A stretch of DNA of 41,320 bases from CALVUP01 sp964422195 (GTDB lineage: Bacteria > Bacillota_I > Bacilli_A > RF39 > UBA660), in NCBI GenBank assembly GCA_964422195.1, contig CAYRAF010000004.1, positions 1 to 41,320 on the forward strand, read 5' to 3'. The position numbers and the translations under genes are program-made. This document shows positions 1 through 7,826 of the stretch, piece after piece (position 1 is the stretch's first letter; each line of letters starts with the position of its first letter). The notes under the pieces are model-generated. The model did no database searches. It was not told the origin of the DNA and was given only the letters and a program-made list of their open reading frames with translations.

Positions 1-1
1 T

Positions 2-679
2 AATGAAAGATGGTTAGGTGGAACTTTAACTAATTTTAAAACAATCAAATCAAGAGTAAGAAGATTAGAACAAATAGAAAAAATGGAAGAAGATGGAACA
101 TTTGATGTTCTTCCTAAAAAAGAAGTTATAAAGATTAAGAAGGAATATGAAAAATTAAATAAGTATTTAAGAGGAATTCGTAATATGAAGAAAATTCCTA
201 ATGCTTTAATTATCGTAGATCCAAAAACAGAAGAAATTGCTATTAAGGAAGCAAGAAAATTACATATTCCAGTATTTGGTATTGTAGATACTAACTGTGA
301 TCCTGATATGGTTGATTATGTAATACCAGGTAATGATGATGCAGTTAGATCTGTAAAATTAATTATTGGTGTTTTAACTAATGCAATCGCAGAAGTTAAT
401 GGTAAAGAAGTTATTGACTATATTTCAGAAGAAGATAAAAATGGAAAACCTGCTAAGAAAGAAAGAAAAGAAGAAGTAGAAGAAAAATCTGAAGTAAAAG
501 AAGAAAAAGTTGAGAAAGTTAAAAAAGAAGTTAAGGAAGAGGTAAAAGAGGAAGTTAAAGAAGAACAAACTGATTTATCTTCAATGAACTTAACTGAATT
601 AAAAGCTTTAGCTAAAGAAAAAGGAATAAAGGGATATTCAACAATGAAAAAAGCGGATTTAATAGAAGTGTTAAAATAG
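2..679 (+). CDS. rpsB: 30S ribosomal protein S2, 5' truncated, with Rho_N-like tail
   Basis: The reading frame is open from base 2, so the N-terminus lies outside the window. The first visible residues (NERWLGGTLTNFKTI) and the later MEEDGTFDVLPKKEV and the GIVDTNCDPDMVDYVIPGND region are typical S2. S2 sits on the head-body junction of the small subunit and helps recruit S1 or mRNA. After the normal S2 end (about base 440) there is a Lys/Glu-rich linker of about 45 residues, then about 30 residues (MNLTELKALAKEKGIKGYS...) that look like a Rho N-terminal/SAP-type helical domain. Such a tail is not part of standard S2. tsf follows 12 bases later, the usual rpsB-tsf order. Confidence 0.95.
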   Translation, partial: NERWLGGTLTNFKTIKSRVRRLEQIEKMEEDGTFDVLPKKEVIKIKKEYEKLNKYLRGIRNMKKIPNALIIVDPKTEEIAIKEARKLHIPVFGIVDTNCDPDMVDYVIPGNDDAVRSVKLIIGVLTNAIAEVNGKEVIDYISEEDKNGKPAKKERKEEVEEKSEVKEEKVEKVKKEVKEEVKEEVKEEQTDLSSMNLTELKALAKEKGIKGYSTMKKADLIEVLK

Positions 680-691
680 GAGGATTTATAT

Positions 692-1564
692 ATGTTTAGT
701 GCTAGTGATGTAAAAGAATTAAGAGAAAGAACAGGCGCAGGAATGATGGACTGTAAAAAAGCATTACAAGAAACAGAAGGAAATATGGATGCTGCTATTG
801 ATTGGTTACGTGAAAAGGGTATTTCTAAAGCTGCTAAAAAACAATCTAGAATTGCTGCAGAGGGAATCGCAGAAGTTAAAATTTCTGGTAATAAAGCTGC
901 TATAATTGAGGTAAACTCAGAGACAGATTTTGTTGCTAAAAATCCAGAATTTAAAGAATTAGTTGATAAATTACTTGATGGTATTTTAAATAATGATGTA
1001 CAATCTGTTGAAGATGTTTTAAATGTAGATGGTTTAAATGATTTACTTATTGCTAAAACAGCTAAAATAGGAGAAAAACTTTCATTCCGTCGTTTTGAAA
1101 AACTTGAAAAAAATGATGATGAAGTATTTGGTTCTTATATCCATATGGGTGGAAAAATTGCTGTATTAGCTAAAATTAAAGGAGCAAATGAGGAAGTAGC
1201 TAAAGATGTAGCAATGCATATGGCTGCTATGTCTCCAGTTTCAATTGATAGAGATTCAGTTGATCCTGAACTTGTTGAAAGAGAAAAAACAGTTATTAAG
1301 GAACAAATTAAGAATGATGAAAAGAATGCAAATAAACCAGAAGATATAATTGATAAAATGGCTATTGGTAAGTTAAATAAATTTTATAAAGAGAATTGTT
1401 TATTAGAACAAGAATTTATAAAAGATTCATCAGTAAATGTTGGAACTTACATTAAAAATAATAATGGAGAGTTAATAAATATTGTTCGTTATGGTGTAGG
1501 TGAAGGTTTAGAAAAACGTGAAGAAAACTTTGCTGAAGAAGTAATGAGTCAAATAAATGGATAA
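692..1564 (+). CDS. tsf: Elongation factor Ts
   Basis: EF-Ts exchanges GDP for GTP on EF-Tu. The N-terminal UBA-like segment (ELRERTGAGMMDCKKAL) and the core motif EVNSETDFVAKN are diagnostic, as is HMAAMSPV in the dimerisation core. The length of 290 residues is normal. An AGGAGG ribosome site lies just before the ATG and overlaps the end of rpsB, so the two genes are co-transcribed. A terminator hairpin overlaps the stop codon. Confidence 0.97.
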   Translation: MFSASDVKELRERTGAGMMDCKKALQETEGNMDAAIDWLREKGISKAAKKQSRIAAEGIAEVKISGNKAAIIEVNSETDFVAKNPEFKELVDKLLDGILNNDVQSVEDVLNVDGLNDLLIAKTAKIGEKLSFRRFEKLEKNDDEVFGSYIHMGGKIAVLAKIKGANEEVAKDVAMHMAAMSPVSIDRDSVDPELVEREKTVIKEQIKNDEKNANKPEDIIDKMAIGKLNKFYKENCLLEQEFIKDSSVNVGTYIKNNNGELINIVRYGVGEGLEKREENFAEEVMSQING

Positions 1565-1586
1565 TCAATATGATTATCTTTTTTTT
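1560..1586 (+). terminator. Terminator of rpsB-tsf
   Basis: A perfect 8-bp stem (GATAATCA / TGATTATC) with a 3-base loop is followed by eight Ts. It includes the tsf stop codon. Confidence 0.9.
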
Positions 1587-1617
1587 ACAAAAAAAGATAG
1601 ATTTTATATTAACAATT

Positions 1618-1640
1618 TGATACAATCATAATAGGTGATG
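1618..1640 (+). promoter_or_regulatory. Extended -10 promoter and RBS for the VanY-like gene
   Basis: TGA-TACAAT (1618-1626) fits a TGn extended -10. No good -35 is visible. AGGTGATG at 1633-1640 is the ribosome site for the ATG at 1645. Confidence 0.4.
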
Positions 1641-1644
1641 ATAT

Positions 1645-3042
1645 ATGGATTATATAAAGAAACATATAAAACCAATTATATTTGGTGCTTTAATGCTTGT
1701 TTTGATATGTGGCATTTCCTATTTTATATATCATAATTATTCTAAAAATATTATTACTTGTTCAATAAAAAAACGTTATGATAATTATCAAACAAGTATT
1801 GTAGTTACTTTTAATAAAGACAATATTCTATCTTTTGAAGAAGTTTTTGAATCAGCTGATAAGAGTATTTTAAAAACTAAAAGAATAGAAGCTACATTAC
1901 TTGATTATTCTCATAGTGTTTTAAAAAATAAAATAATTGTAAAGCACGATGAAAAATATAGTAAGGATAAAAAAGATATTATAAAGCAATATATAGATAG
2001 TGGATATACATGTACTAATGAGGAAAAGAAGAAAACAAAAGTTATATTTGTTTTAAGTGATTATTCTAGTTACCAAGAAATTGGTAAAGATTATGAGGAA
2101 GTGGAATATAAAGCTTCTATCAATGGTGAAGATTCTTTTGAAAATGTTTTAATTGATAATAACAACTTTGATCCAATGGCAATAGGTAAATACGTTGTTA
2201 CATATAAACTTAATATTAGTGATGTTAGAGATGACTATTTATATAGAGTTGTTAGTGTTGAAGATAGAACACCACCAGTTATAAAATTAAAAGGAAATCA
2301 AGAAATTACATTAAAAAAAGGAGAAACATTTACAGATCCAGGAGCAGAGGTTACTGATAATTATGATAAAGATATTAAAAATAAGTTAAAGGTGACTGGT
2401 GAAGTTAAAACAAACGAATTTGGTGAATATAAAATAATATATGAGGCTATAGATAGTAGTAATAATAAAACTGTTGTTGAAAGAGTTGTGAAAGTTACTA
2501 CTAAGGGAGGTATTGTACCTGTTAAAAAAGAAAAGGATGGTATAACTTATTTTGATAACACGATTATTGTAAATAAAAAATATTCTGTTCCTAAAGAATA
2601 TAGCCCAGGTCTTAATGATGATGCTTATAATGCCTTTACAAAATTACAGAGGGATGCTAAAAAGAAAAAATTTAAGATTGAAATTATTTCTGGATTTAGA
2701 AATTATAAAAGACAAGAAGAATTATATAATAAATATGTGCGTGAATATGGTGCAGATAAAGCAAGTACTTTTTCTGCTAAACCTGGTCAATCTGAGCATC
2801 AAACAGGTTTAGCTTTGGATGTTGGAGTTTTAGATACAAACTATGGTGATACTGCAGAAGGTAAATGGCTGGCAAGTAATGCATATAAATATGGATTTAT
2901 TATTAGATATCCTAAAGGTAAGGAAAGAATAACTGGTTATGAATATGAACCATGGCATATTAGATATTTAGGAAATGATTTAGCTGCTAAGGTTTACAAA
3001 AGTGGACTTACCTTAGAAGAATATTTTGGAATTGATGAATAA
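1645..3042 (+). CDS. Membrane-anchored VanY-type D-Ala-D-Ala carboxypeptidase with Ig-like domain
   Basis: This is a predicted wall peptidase of the M15B (VanY/DacB) family that trims the terminal D-Ala of peptidoglycan stem peptides outside the cell. Residues about 12-32 form a signal-anchor helix. An extracytoplasmic region follows, then an Ig-like DUF5011 domain (about 210-285, starting TPPVIKLKGN). A weaker related segment precedes it (about 135-205). The catalytic domain ends the protein, with the zinc motif SEHQTGLALD (H385, D392) and EPWHIRY (H438). All expected metal ligands appear present. The exact peptide-bond specificity (D,D or L,D) cannot be told from sequence. It appears monocistronic, before the 6S RNA gene. 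Confidence 0.88.
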   Translation: MDYIKKHIKPIIFGALMLVLICGISYFIYHNYSKNIITCSIKKRYDNYQTSIVVTFNKDNILSFEEVFESADKSILKTKRIEATLLDYSHSVLKNKIIVKHDEKYSKDKKDIIKQYIDSGYTCTNEEKKKTKVIFVLSDYSSYQEIGKDYEEVEYKASINGEDSFENVLIDNNNFDPMAIGKYVVTYKLNISDVRDDYLYRVVSVEDRTPPVIKLKGNQEITLKKGETFTDPGAEVTDNYDKDIKNKLKVTGEVKTNEFGEYKIIYEAIDSSNNKTVVERVVKVTTKGGIVPVKKEKDGITYFDNTIIVNKKYSVPKEYSPGLNDDAYNAFTKLQRDAKKKKFKIEIISGFRNYKRQEELYNKYVREYGADKASTFSAKPGQSEHQTGLALDVGVLDTNYGDTAEGKWLASNAYKYGFIIRYPKGKERITGYEYEPWHIRYLGNDLAAKVYKSGLTLEEYFGIDE

Positions 3043-3066
3043 ATTATTTATATTTTTAAATATTTA

Positions 3067-3075
3067 TGCTATAAT
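3067..3075 (+). promoter_or_regulatory. Extended -10 of the 6S RNA promoter
   Basis: TGC-TATAAT lies about 7 bases upstream of the predicted 6S 5' end. Confidence 0.6.
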
Positions 3076-3081
3076 ATAATT

Positions 3082-3260
3082 GTCTGAAAGATACGATTTA
3101 ACCATCGAATATAAAACCGACTAAAGTTACGATAAGGGAATTACAATTTATATTGGTGTTGAAGACCTATTAATTTAGGGATCCTAAAGATATAATAGTG
3201 ATACCCACCTGTTTTAAGAGCAGGTTTTATCGTAGATGGAAAGTTCTTTCGGATTTTTTT
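3082..3260 (+). ncRNA. ssrS: 6S RNA
   Basis: 6S RNA mimics an open promoter and sequesters the sigma-A RNA polymerase holoenzyme. The call rests on structure and gene order. The two ends pair: TCTGAAAGA (3083-3091) with TCTTTCGGA (3245-3253), then TACGAT (3092-3097) with ATCGTA (3229-3234). An apical hairpin forms from CTATTA/TAATAG (3167-3172, 3193-3198) plus TTTAGG/CCTAAA (3174-3179, 3183-3188). A small 3' hairpin ACCTG/CAGGT (3207-3225) resembles the one flanking the central bubble in other 6S RNAs. The closing stem is followed by seven Ts. From memory, a 6S gene also lies just upstream of tcdA (yrvM) in Bacillus subtilis. Confidence 0.85.
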
Positions 3261-3279
3261 ATGCAATAAAGGAGTATAT

Positions 3280-3960
3280 ATGAATGAAAGATTAGAATTA
3301 TTAATAGGAAATAATAATATCAATAAATTAAATAATTCTACTGTCTTGGTATTAGGAGTAGGAGGAGTTGGTGGTTACGTTGTTGAGACGCTAGCTAGGA
3401 GTTTTATTGGTACTATTATTCTCATTGATTATGATAAAATTGATAAATCGAATATTAATAGACAAATAATTGCGTTACACTCAACTATAGGATTAAATAA
3501 AACAGAAATATTCAAAAAAAGAATATTAGATATAAATCCAAATTGTAATGTTATTATTCATAATATTTTTTATGACGCTAATAATAAAGATATTATTTTT
3601 GATAGACATATTGATTTTGTAATAGATGCTTGCGATAGCATTAATAGTAAAAAAATAATAATTGAGGAATGTTTAAAAAGAAAAATAAAATTTATTTCTT
3701 GTATGGGTACAGGAAATAAATTAGATAATACTAAATTTGAAATAGTAGATATTAGAAAAACTTCATATGATCCAATTGCTAAAATAATTAGGAAATGGGT
3801 TAAAGATTCAAATATAAAAGAAAAAGTTCCTGTTTTGTATTCAAAAGAAGAACAAATAAAAAATGATTCTAATGTAATAGGATCAATATCTTATGTACCA
3901 TCAACCGCAGGGTTAATACTAGCAGGTTATGTGATAAGAGAATTAATTAAAAATCTTTAA
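3280..3960 (+). CDS. tcdA: tRNA threonylcarbamoyladenosine dehydratase TcdA (YrvM)
   Basis: A ThiF/MoeB/E1-fold enzyme that uses ATP to cyclise t6A to ct6A at position 37 of ANN-decoding tRNAs. The nucleotide loop VLGVGGVGGYV (about 23-33) and the IDYDKIDKSNINRQ segment (about 49-62) are the hallmarks of this family. The C-terminal DIRKTSYDPIAK and SYVPSTAG match TcdA rather than ThiF or MoeB, and no zinc-binding CxxC pairs are seen. The length of 226 residues is slightly short of the usual 245-270. GGAG precedes the ATG. The 6S gene lies directly upstream. Confidence 0.9.
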   Translation: MNERLELLIGNNNINKLNNSTVLVLGVGGVGGYVVETLARSFIGTIILIDYDKIDKSNINRQIIALHSTIGLNKTEIFKKRILDINPNCNVIIHNIFYDANNKDIIFDRHIDFVIDACDSINSKKIIIEECLKRKIKFISCMGTGNKLDNTKFEIVDIRKTSYDPIAKIIRKWVKDSNIKEKVPVLYSKEEQIKNDSNVIGSISYVPSTAGLILAGYVIRELIKNL

Positions 3961-3973
3961 TAAAGATTTTTTT
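3950..3973 (+). terminator. Terminator of tcdA
   Basis: AAAATCTTT / AAAGATTTT stem with a 3-base loop, running into Ts and overlapping the stop codon. Confidence 0.75.
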
Positions 3974-3975
3974 AA

Positions 3976-4004
3976 TTGTCAAAGTATTAAAATTATGATA
4001 TAAT
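3976..4004 (+). promoter_or_regulatory. Sigma-A promoter
   Basis: TTGTCA (3976-3981), 17-base spacer, TATAAT (3999-4004) with a TGA extended -10. The start would lie near 4011, giving a leader of only about 15 bases. Confidence 0.8.
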
Positions 4005-4025
4005 AGGCGAGCTGAGGTGAATAAT

Positions 4026-4559
4026 ATGATAAGTGAATTAATAGGTAAGAATTTACCTGAATCAGAATATGATAAATTACCTTTTTATATAAAAAGACAA
4101 TGTAAAAGAGAGAATGCAGAAAAAATATTAAATTTACAATTCTTTATAGATCATCCAGAAGCTTTTTCAAAGGGAGTATTAATGCATAATCCTGAGAAAG
4201 TTAGAAGTGTTACTAGTCTAAGTTTCTTGAATTCAAATAGTCATTTATTTAGTAGAAGATTAGTATCTAATGGAAATATTAATAGTATTAAGTCTATATA
4301 TACAATTTATTATAGATATCATTTAACGGATTATATTACATCTTCTAGCTTATTATTAGATAGAGAGGTTGTATTAGCAAAAATCAATTATTTAAATATG
4401 AATCACATTTCATTAACTAAAGAAACTCAAAGAGGTAAAATTATAATGCATCCATTAATTTCTATGAATGCAGTACAGTTAGAAGAATTATATGGTATTG
4501 ATGAAAAAGCTTTTGTAAAAAAGTTTTCAAAATTAAAAAAAGTTAACAAAAATACTTAA
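4026..4559 (+). CDS. Protein of unknown function, 177 aa
   Basis: I do not recognise this protein. The frame could open at a GTG at 4017, but that codon lies inside the GAGGTG ribosome site (4014-4019), so the ATG at 4026 is preferred. The protein is soluble and basic, with no signal peptide or membrane segment. It looks mainly helical and has recurring short His/Pro blocks (FIDHPEAF, LMHNPEKV, IIMHPLIS). It has its own strong promoter and is followed by the recG promoter, which starts within its last codons. Function cannot be inferred. Confidence 0.7.
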   Translation: MISELIGKNLPESEYDKLPFYIKRQCKRENAEKILNLQFFIDHPEAFSKGVLMHNPEKVRSVTSLSFLNSNSHLFSRRLVSNGNINSIKSIYTIYYRYHLTDYITSSSLLLDREVVLAKINYLNMNHISLTKETQRGKIIMHPLISMNAVQLEELYGIDEKAFVKKFSKLKKVNKNT

Positions 4560-4573
4560 TTTTATGTTATAAT
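4543..4573 (+). promoter_or_regulatory. recG promoter
   Basis: TTAACA (4543-4548) and TATAAT (4568-4573) with a TGT extended -10. The spacer is 19 bases, and the -35 lies inside the preceding coding region. Confidence 0.6.
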
Positions 4574-4602
4574 ACAGGCAGTATTAACTGAGGAGTGGTA
4601 GT

Positions 4603-6591
4603 ATGGCAGAATTATCTGATATTAAAGGTATTGGTGCAAAAACATTGGCACTTCTTAATAAAATAAATATAAGAACGATTGATGACTTAGTAACTCATTA
4701 TCCTTTTAGATATGATGTATTAAAAAGGGATAATCTATCTGAGGTAGAAGACGGTGGCCATATTGTAATTGATGGTAAAGTAGAAAGTGTCCCTATATTA
4801 CTTCGTTTTAAAGGTGGTCTTACTAAAATGAATTTTAGATTAGTATCTTCATCTGGAGTAGTTGGGGTATCAATATTTAATAGGGCTTTTTTAAAAAGTA
4901 AACTTCCTATAGGAACATCAGTAATTGTAATTGGTAAACTTGATAAAAAGAAAAATGTTATAACGGCATCTGATATTAAAATAGGTTTACTTTCTAATAA
5001 AGAAAAGATAGAAGCTGTATATCATGCTACTAGTGGACTTTCTAATAAAAATTTATCTGCGTATATCAATTTAGCATTACTATCTTATGGTAGATTTATT
5101 ACAGACAATATACCTAAGTATTTGCAAGAAAAGTATAATTTTTCTAATAAAAAGACGGCCTTAAATATTGTTCATAATCCACCATCATTTGAAAAACTAG
5201 AAGAAGCTAAAAATAGATTAAAATATGAAGAGTTATTTGAGTTTATGTTAAAAATAAACTATTTAAAGATGGAAAATAGGAAGAAAAAAAGTGGTGTAAA
5301 AAAAGAAATAGATAAAAATAAAATATATAAATTTATCAAAGAGTTACCATTTGAGCTTACAGATGATCAAAAAAATGTTATAGAAGAAATTCTTAATGAT
5401 TTAGGTTCTGATTCAAAAATGAATAGATTACTTCAAGGAGATGTAGGAAGTGGTAAGACTATAGTTAGTATAATTGGAATGTATGCTAATTATTTAAGTG
5501 GATATCAATCTGCTTTAATGGCTCCAACAGAAATACTTGCTACGCAACATTATAATACTATTAAAGATTTATTTAAAAATTATGATATAAATATATGTTT
5601 ATTAACAGGATCTGTCTTAAAAAAAGATAAAACTATTATTTATGAAAAACTAAAGAGTGGTGAAATAGATATAATTATTGGTACTCATGCTTTGATACAA
5701 GATGAGGTAGAATATAAGGCTTTAGGCTTTGTAATAACTGATGAGCAACATAGATTTGGAGTTAATCAAAGATTATCTTTACAAAATAAAGGGCAAAAAC
5801 CTGATATTTTATATATGAGTGCTACACCTATACCAAGAACATACGCTTTAACTATTTATGGTGATATGGATGTTTCAATAATAAAGCAAAGGCCAAAAGG
5901 AAGAAAGCCTATTAAGACATATGTAAAAAAGAATTCTGAAATGACAGAAGTATTACAAATGATGTATGATGAATTAAAATTAGGTCATCAAATATATGTA
6001 ATTGCACCATTAATTGAAGATTCTGAGAATAGTGATTTAACAACAGTAAATGAATTAAGAGATAAAATGACACTAGCTTTTGGTAAGAAATACAAAATAG
6101 ATATGATTCATGGTAAAATGACGCCGGTTCTTAAGGATAACGTTATGAATAATTTTAAAGATCATAATGTTGATATATTAATATCTACTACTGTTATAGA
6201 GGTAGGTGTAGATGTAGAGAATGCTACTATGATGGTAATATTTGATGCCTCAAGATTTGGTTTATCTACGCTTCATCAGTTAAGAGGTAGAGTAGGAAGA
6301 AGTTCATTTGATTCTAAATGTGTATTAATAAGTGATATTGATACAAAAAGGTTAGAAGTATTAGAGAATACTGAAGATGGATTTGAAATTAGTGAAGAAG
6401 ATTTTAAATTGCGTGGTCATGGAGATTTATTTGGTACTAAGCAAAGTGGAGATATGACTTTTAAACTAGCTAGTTTAAGAGAAGATTATAAGTTATTATT
6501 ACAAACAAAAAAAGATTCATATGAATACTTAAATAATGAAGTATCAGATGATATTAAAGATAAATTGGTTGCTAGTATTAAAAGTAGTTAA
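4603..6591 (+). CDS. recG: ATP-dependent DNA helicase RecG
   Basis: RecG reverses stalled replication forks and branch-migrates Holliday junctions. The N-terminal wedge/OB region begins with ELSDIKGIGAKTLALL and has LLRFKGGLTKMNF. Walker A is GDVGSGKT (about 279-286), the DEAD-box equivalent is DEQH followed by RFGVNQR, and motif III is SATPIPRT. Helicase C motifs include STTVIEVGVDVENA and QLRGRVGRS. The RGHGDLFGTKQSG segment near the C-terminus is RecG-specific. The length of 662 residues is normal. GAGGAG precedes the ATG. Confidence 0.97.
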   Translation: MAELSDIKGIGAKTLALLNKINIRTIDDLVTHYPFRYDVLKRDNLSEVEDGGHIVIDGKVESVPILLRFKGGLTKMNFRLVSSSGVVGVSIFNRAFLKSKLPIGTSVIVIGKLDKKKNVITASDIKIGLLSNKEKIEAVYHATSGLSNKNLSAYINLALLSYGRFITDNIPKYLQEKYNFSNKKTALNIVHNPPSFEKLEEAKNRLKYEELFEFMLKINYLKMENRKKKSGVKKEIDKNKIYKFIKELPFELTDDQKNVIEEILNDLGSDSKMNRLLQGDVGSGKTIVSIIGMYANYLSGYQSALMAPTEILATQHYNTIKDLFKNYDINICLLTGSVLKKDKTIIYEKLKSGEIDIIIGTHALIQDEVEYKALGFVITDEQHRFGVNQRLSLQNKGQKPDILYMSATPIPRTYALTIYGDMDVSIIKQRPKGRKPIKTYVKKNSEMTEVLQMMYDELKLGHQIYVIAPLIEDSENSDLTTVNELRDKMTLAFGKKYKIDMIHGKMTPVLKDNVMNNFKDHNVDILISTTVIEVGVDVENATMMVIFDASRFGLSTLHQLRGRVGRSSFDSKCVLISDIDTKRLEVLENTEDGFEISEEDFKLRGHGDLFGTKQSGDMTFKLASLREDYKLLLQTKKDSYEYLNNEVSDDIKDKLVASIKSS

Positions 6592-6612
6592 AAAATGTCA
6601 AATGATAAGAAA

Positions 6613-6638
6613 AGTAATTAAAACTAATTGCTTTTTTT
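6613..6638 (+). terminator. Terminator of recG
   Basis: AGTAATTA / TAATTGCT stem (one G-U pair), 4-base loop, then seven Ts. Confidence 0.85.
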
Positions 6639-6715
6639 AATTTTTTATATTATTATTAAAATGCATGGAGCAATTCATGCCGAATACTCTTACAATTATG
6701 AGTAAGAGAATATTC

Positions 6716-6725
6716 NNNNNNNNNN
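6716..6725. other. Assembly gap (10 Ns)
   Basis: Ten Ns in a row; probably a placeholder for unknown length. The left flank ends in an inverted-repeat structure, which may be why assembly stopped. Confidence 0.98.
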
Positions 6726-6756
6726 AAAAAGTGGTATTCAACCAAACCCCCTGAAT

Positions 6757-6782
6757 GGAGCCATTTCGGCTCCGCTTTTTTT
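6757..6782 (+). terminator. Strong GC-rich terminator
   Basis: GGAGCC / GGCTCC stem with an ATTTC loop, then GC and seven Ts. It is the most GC-rich hairpin in the window. It has no visible coding gene of its own, since recG already has a terminator upstream, which hints at a transcript running across the gap. Confidence 0.85.
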
Positions 6783-6824
6783 ATTATGTTTACGTAAATA
6801 TAAATTATATTTTATTATGTGTTA

Positions 6825-6853
6825 TTGACTTGAATTATCAGACAGGTTATAAT
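6825..6853 (+). promoter_or_regulatory. Promoter of the TasA-like gene pair
   Basis: TTGACT (6825-6830), 17-base spacer, TATAAT (6848-6853): a near-consensus sigma-A promoter. Confidence 0.85.
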
Positions 6854-6871
6854 AAGGTAGAAAGGTAAGGT

Positions 6872-7822
6872 ATGAGTATGAGTGAAGAAAAATTAAATAA
6901 ATATATGAAAATTTCTAAAATCCTTATTTTAGTAATTGCGTTAGCAGCTATTTTTGGTGTTTCTTATGCCATTTTTAAAGTAAGTGATCGAGGAGAAAAA
7001 ACTAATGAAATTTCCGTTGGTAATATTGGCCTTAGAATTGTTGATGAAAGTTCAAATGGAATTACTTTAAATAATGCAGTTCCAATGACTGATGATGAAG
7101 GATTAGGGCAGGAACCATATAATTTTACATTAGAAAATATTGGTAACTATAAAATGGGTTATAAACTAGGATTTGAGCTTAGTAATGATACAACAATGCC
7201 GGCAGCAGCTATTAAATATGTTTTGACTAAGGATGGAACATCTAATGAACCTGCAATACTAGGAAGTATTTCTCCAGAAAAAGTGGATGATAAATTTGTA
7301 TATTATTTAGATTCTGGTGTTATTAATCCAAGTGCATCTTACTCATATTCATTACAGATTTGGATTAATTATAATGCTTCAAATGAAGCAAATGGTACAA
7401 AATTTAGTGTAGTTGCAAGAGCTGATGGAGAAGCAATAGCTGATGATGTTGATTCATTTCCATTAAATAATAGACAAGCTTTAGTAACACCTATAGATAC
7501 AGAAATTGATACGATGTTAGATGACGATGGTGCTTATATAGTGGCTAATGTTAGTGAGAATTTGATGATAAAATATATTATAGAAACTACAGAGGCTAGT
7601 GGATTAGTTGTAGTGGGTGCTAATAATAGAATATATGCTTATGCCTTTATTAAAAATAATAAAGTTGGTTTAGATATTGGTAAATGGTATGTAACAGATG
7701 ATAATGCTAATACATGGTCTATATATGAAGGTAATGCACCTATAGCAAAATCAAGTTTTAATGAAGGAAATATATATAACGAAGGTTACTTAGATAAAAT
7801 TATTGAGAGTTTTAGTTGGTGA
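6872..7822 (+). CDS. TasA/camelysin-like surface protein, first of a tandem pair
   Basis: One N-terminal hydrophobic helix (about 15-33) ends in GVSYAIFKVSDRGEKTNEISVG. This matches the pattern of SipW-dependent TasA/camelysin precursors (hydrophobic stretch, YAxF, then a Thr-Asn and a Gly followed by a beta strand). The exported part looks beta-rich, and there is no LPXTG. A second ATG two codons in could also start the protein. The next gene encodes a paralogue, sharing the N-terminal domain and a C-terminal pattern (SF..NIY...YLD.I.ESF). The likely role is a surface or fibre protein; no signal peptidase gene lies nearby. Confidence 0.72.
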   Translation: MSMSEEKLNKYMKISKILILVIALAAIFGVSYAIFKVSDRGEKTNEISVGNIGLRIVDESSNGITLNNAVPMTDDEGLGQEPYNFTLENIGNYKMGYKLGFELSNDTTMPAAAIKYVLTKDGTSNEPAILGSISPEKVDDKFVYYLDSGVINPSASYSYSLQIWINYNASNEANGTKFSVVARADGEAIADDVDSFPLNNRQALVTPIDTEIDTMLDDDGAYIVANVSENLMIKYIIETTEASGLVVVGANNRIYAYAFIKNNKVGLDIGKWYVTDDNANTWSIYEGNAPIAKSSFNEGNIYNEGYLDKIIESFSW

Positions 7823-7826
7823 TTTG

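Larger units (their letters stand above)
6662..6782 (+). other. Intergenic region with hairpins around an assembly gap
   Basis: Between recG and the first TasA-like gene lie a GCATG/CATGC hairpin (6662-6679), an imperfect hairpin GAATACTCTTAC / GTAAGAG..TATTC (6681-6715), the N run, and a strong terminator at 6757-6782. No reading frame of note is visible. A small structured RNA cut by the gap is possible, but I cannot name one. Confidence 0.35.

Noticed and set aside
3141..3323. Minus-strand reading frame over the 6S gene
   Set aside because: It is an accidental open frame across a structured RNA and the tcdA start, with no ribosome site and low-quality composition.
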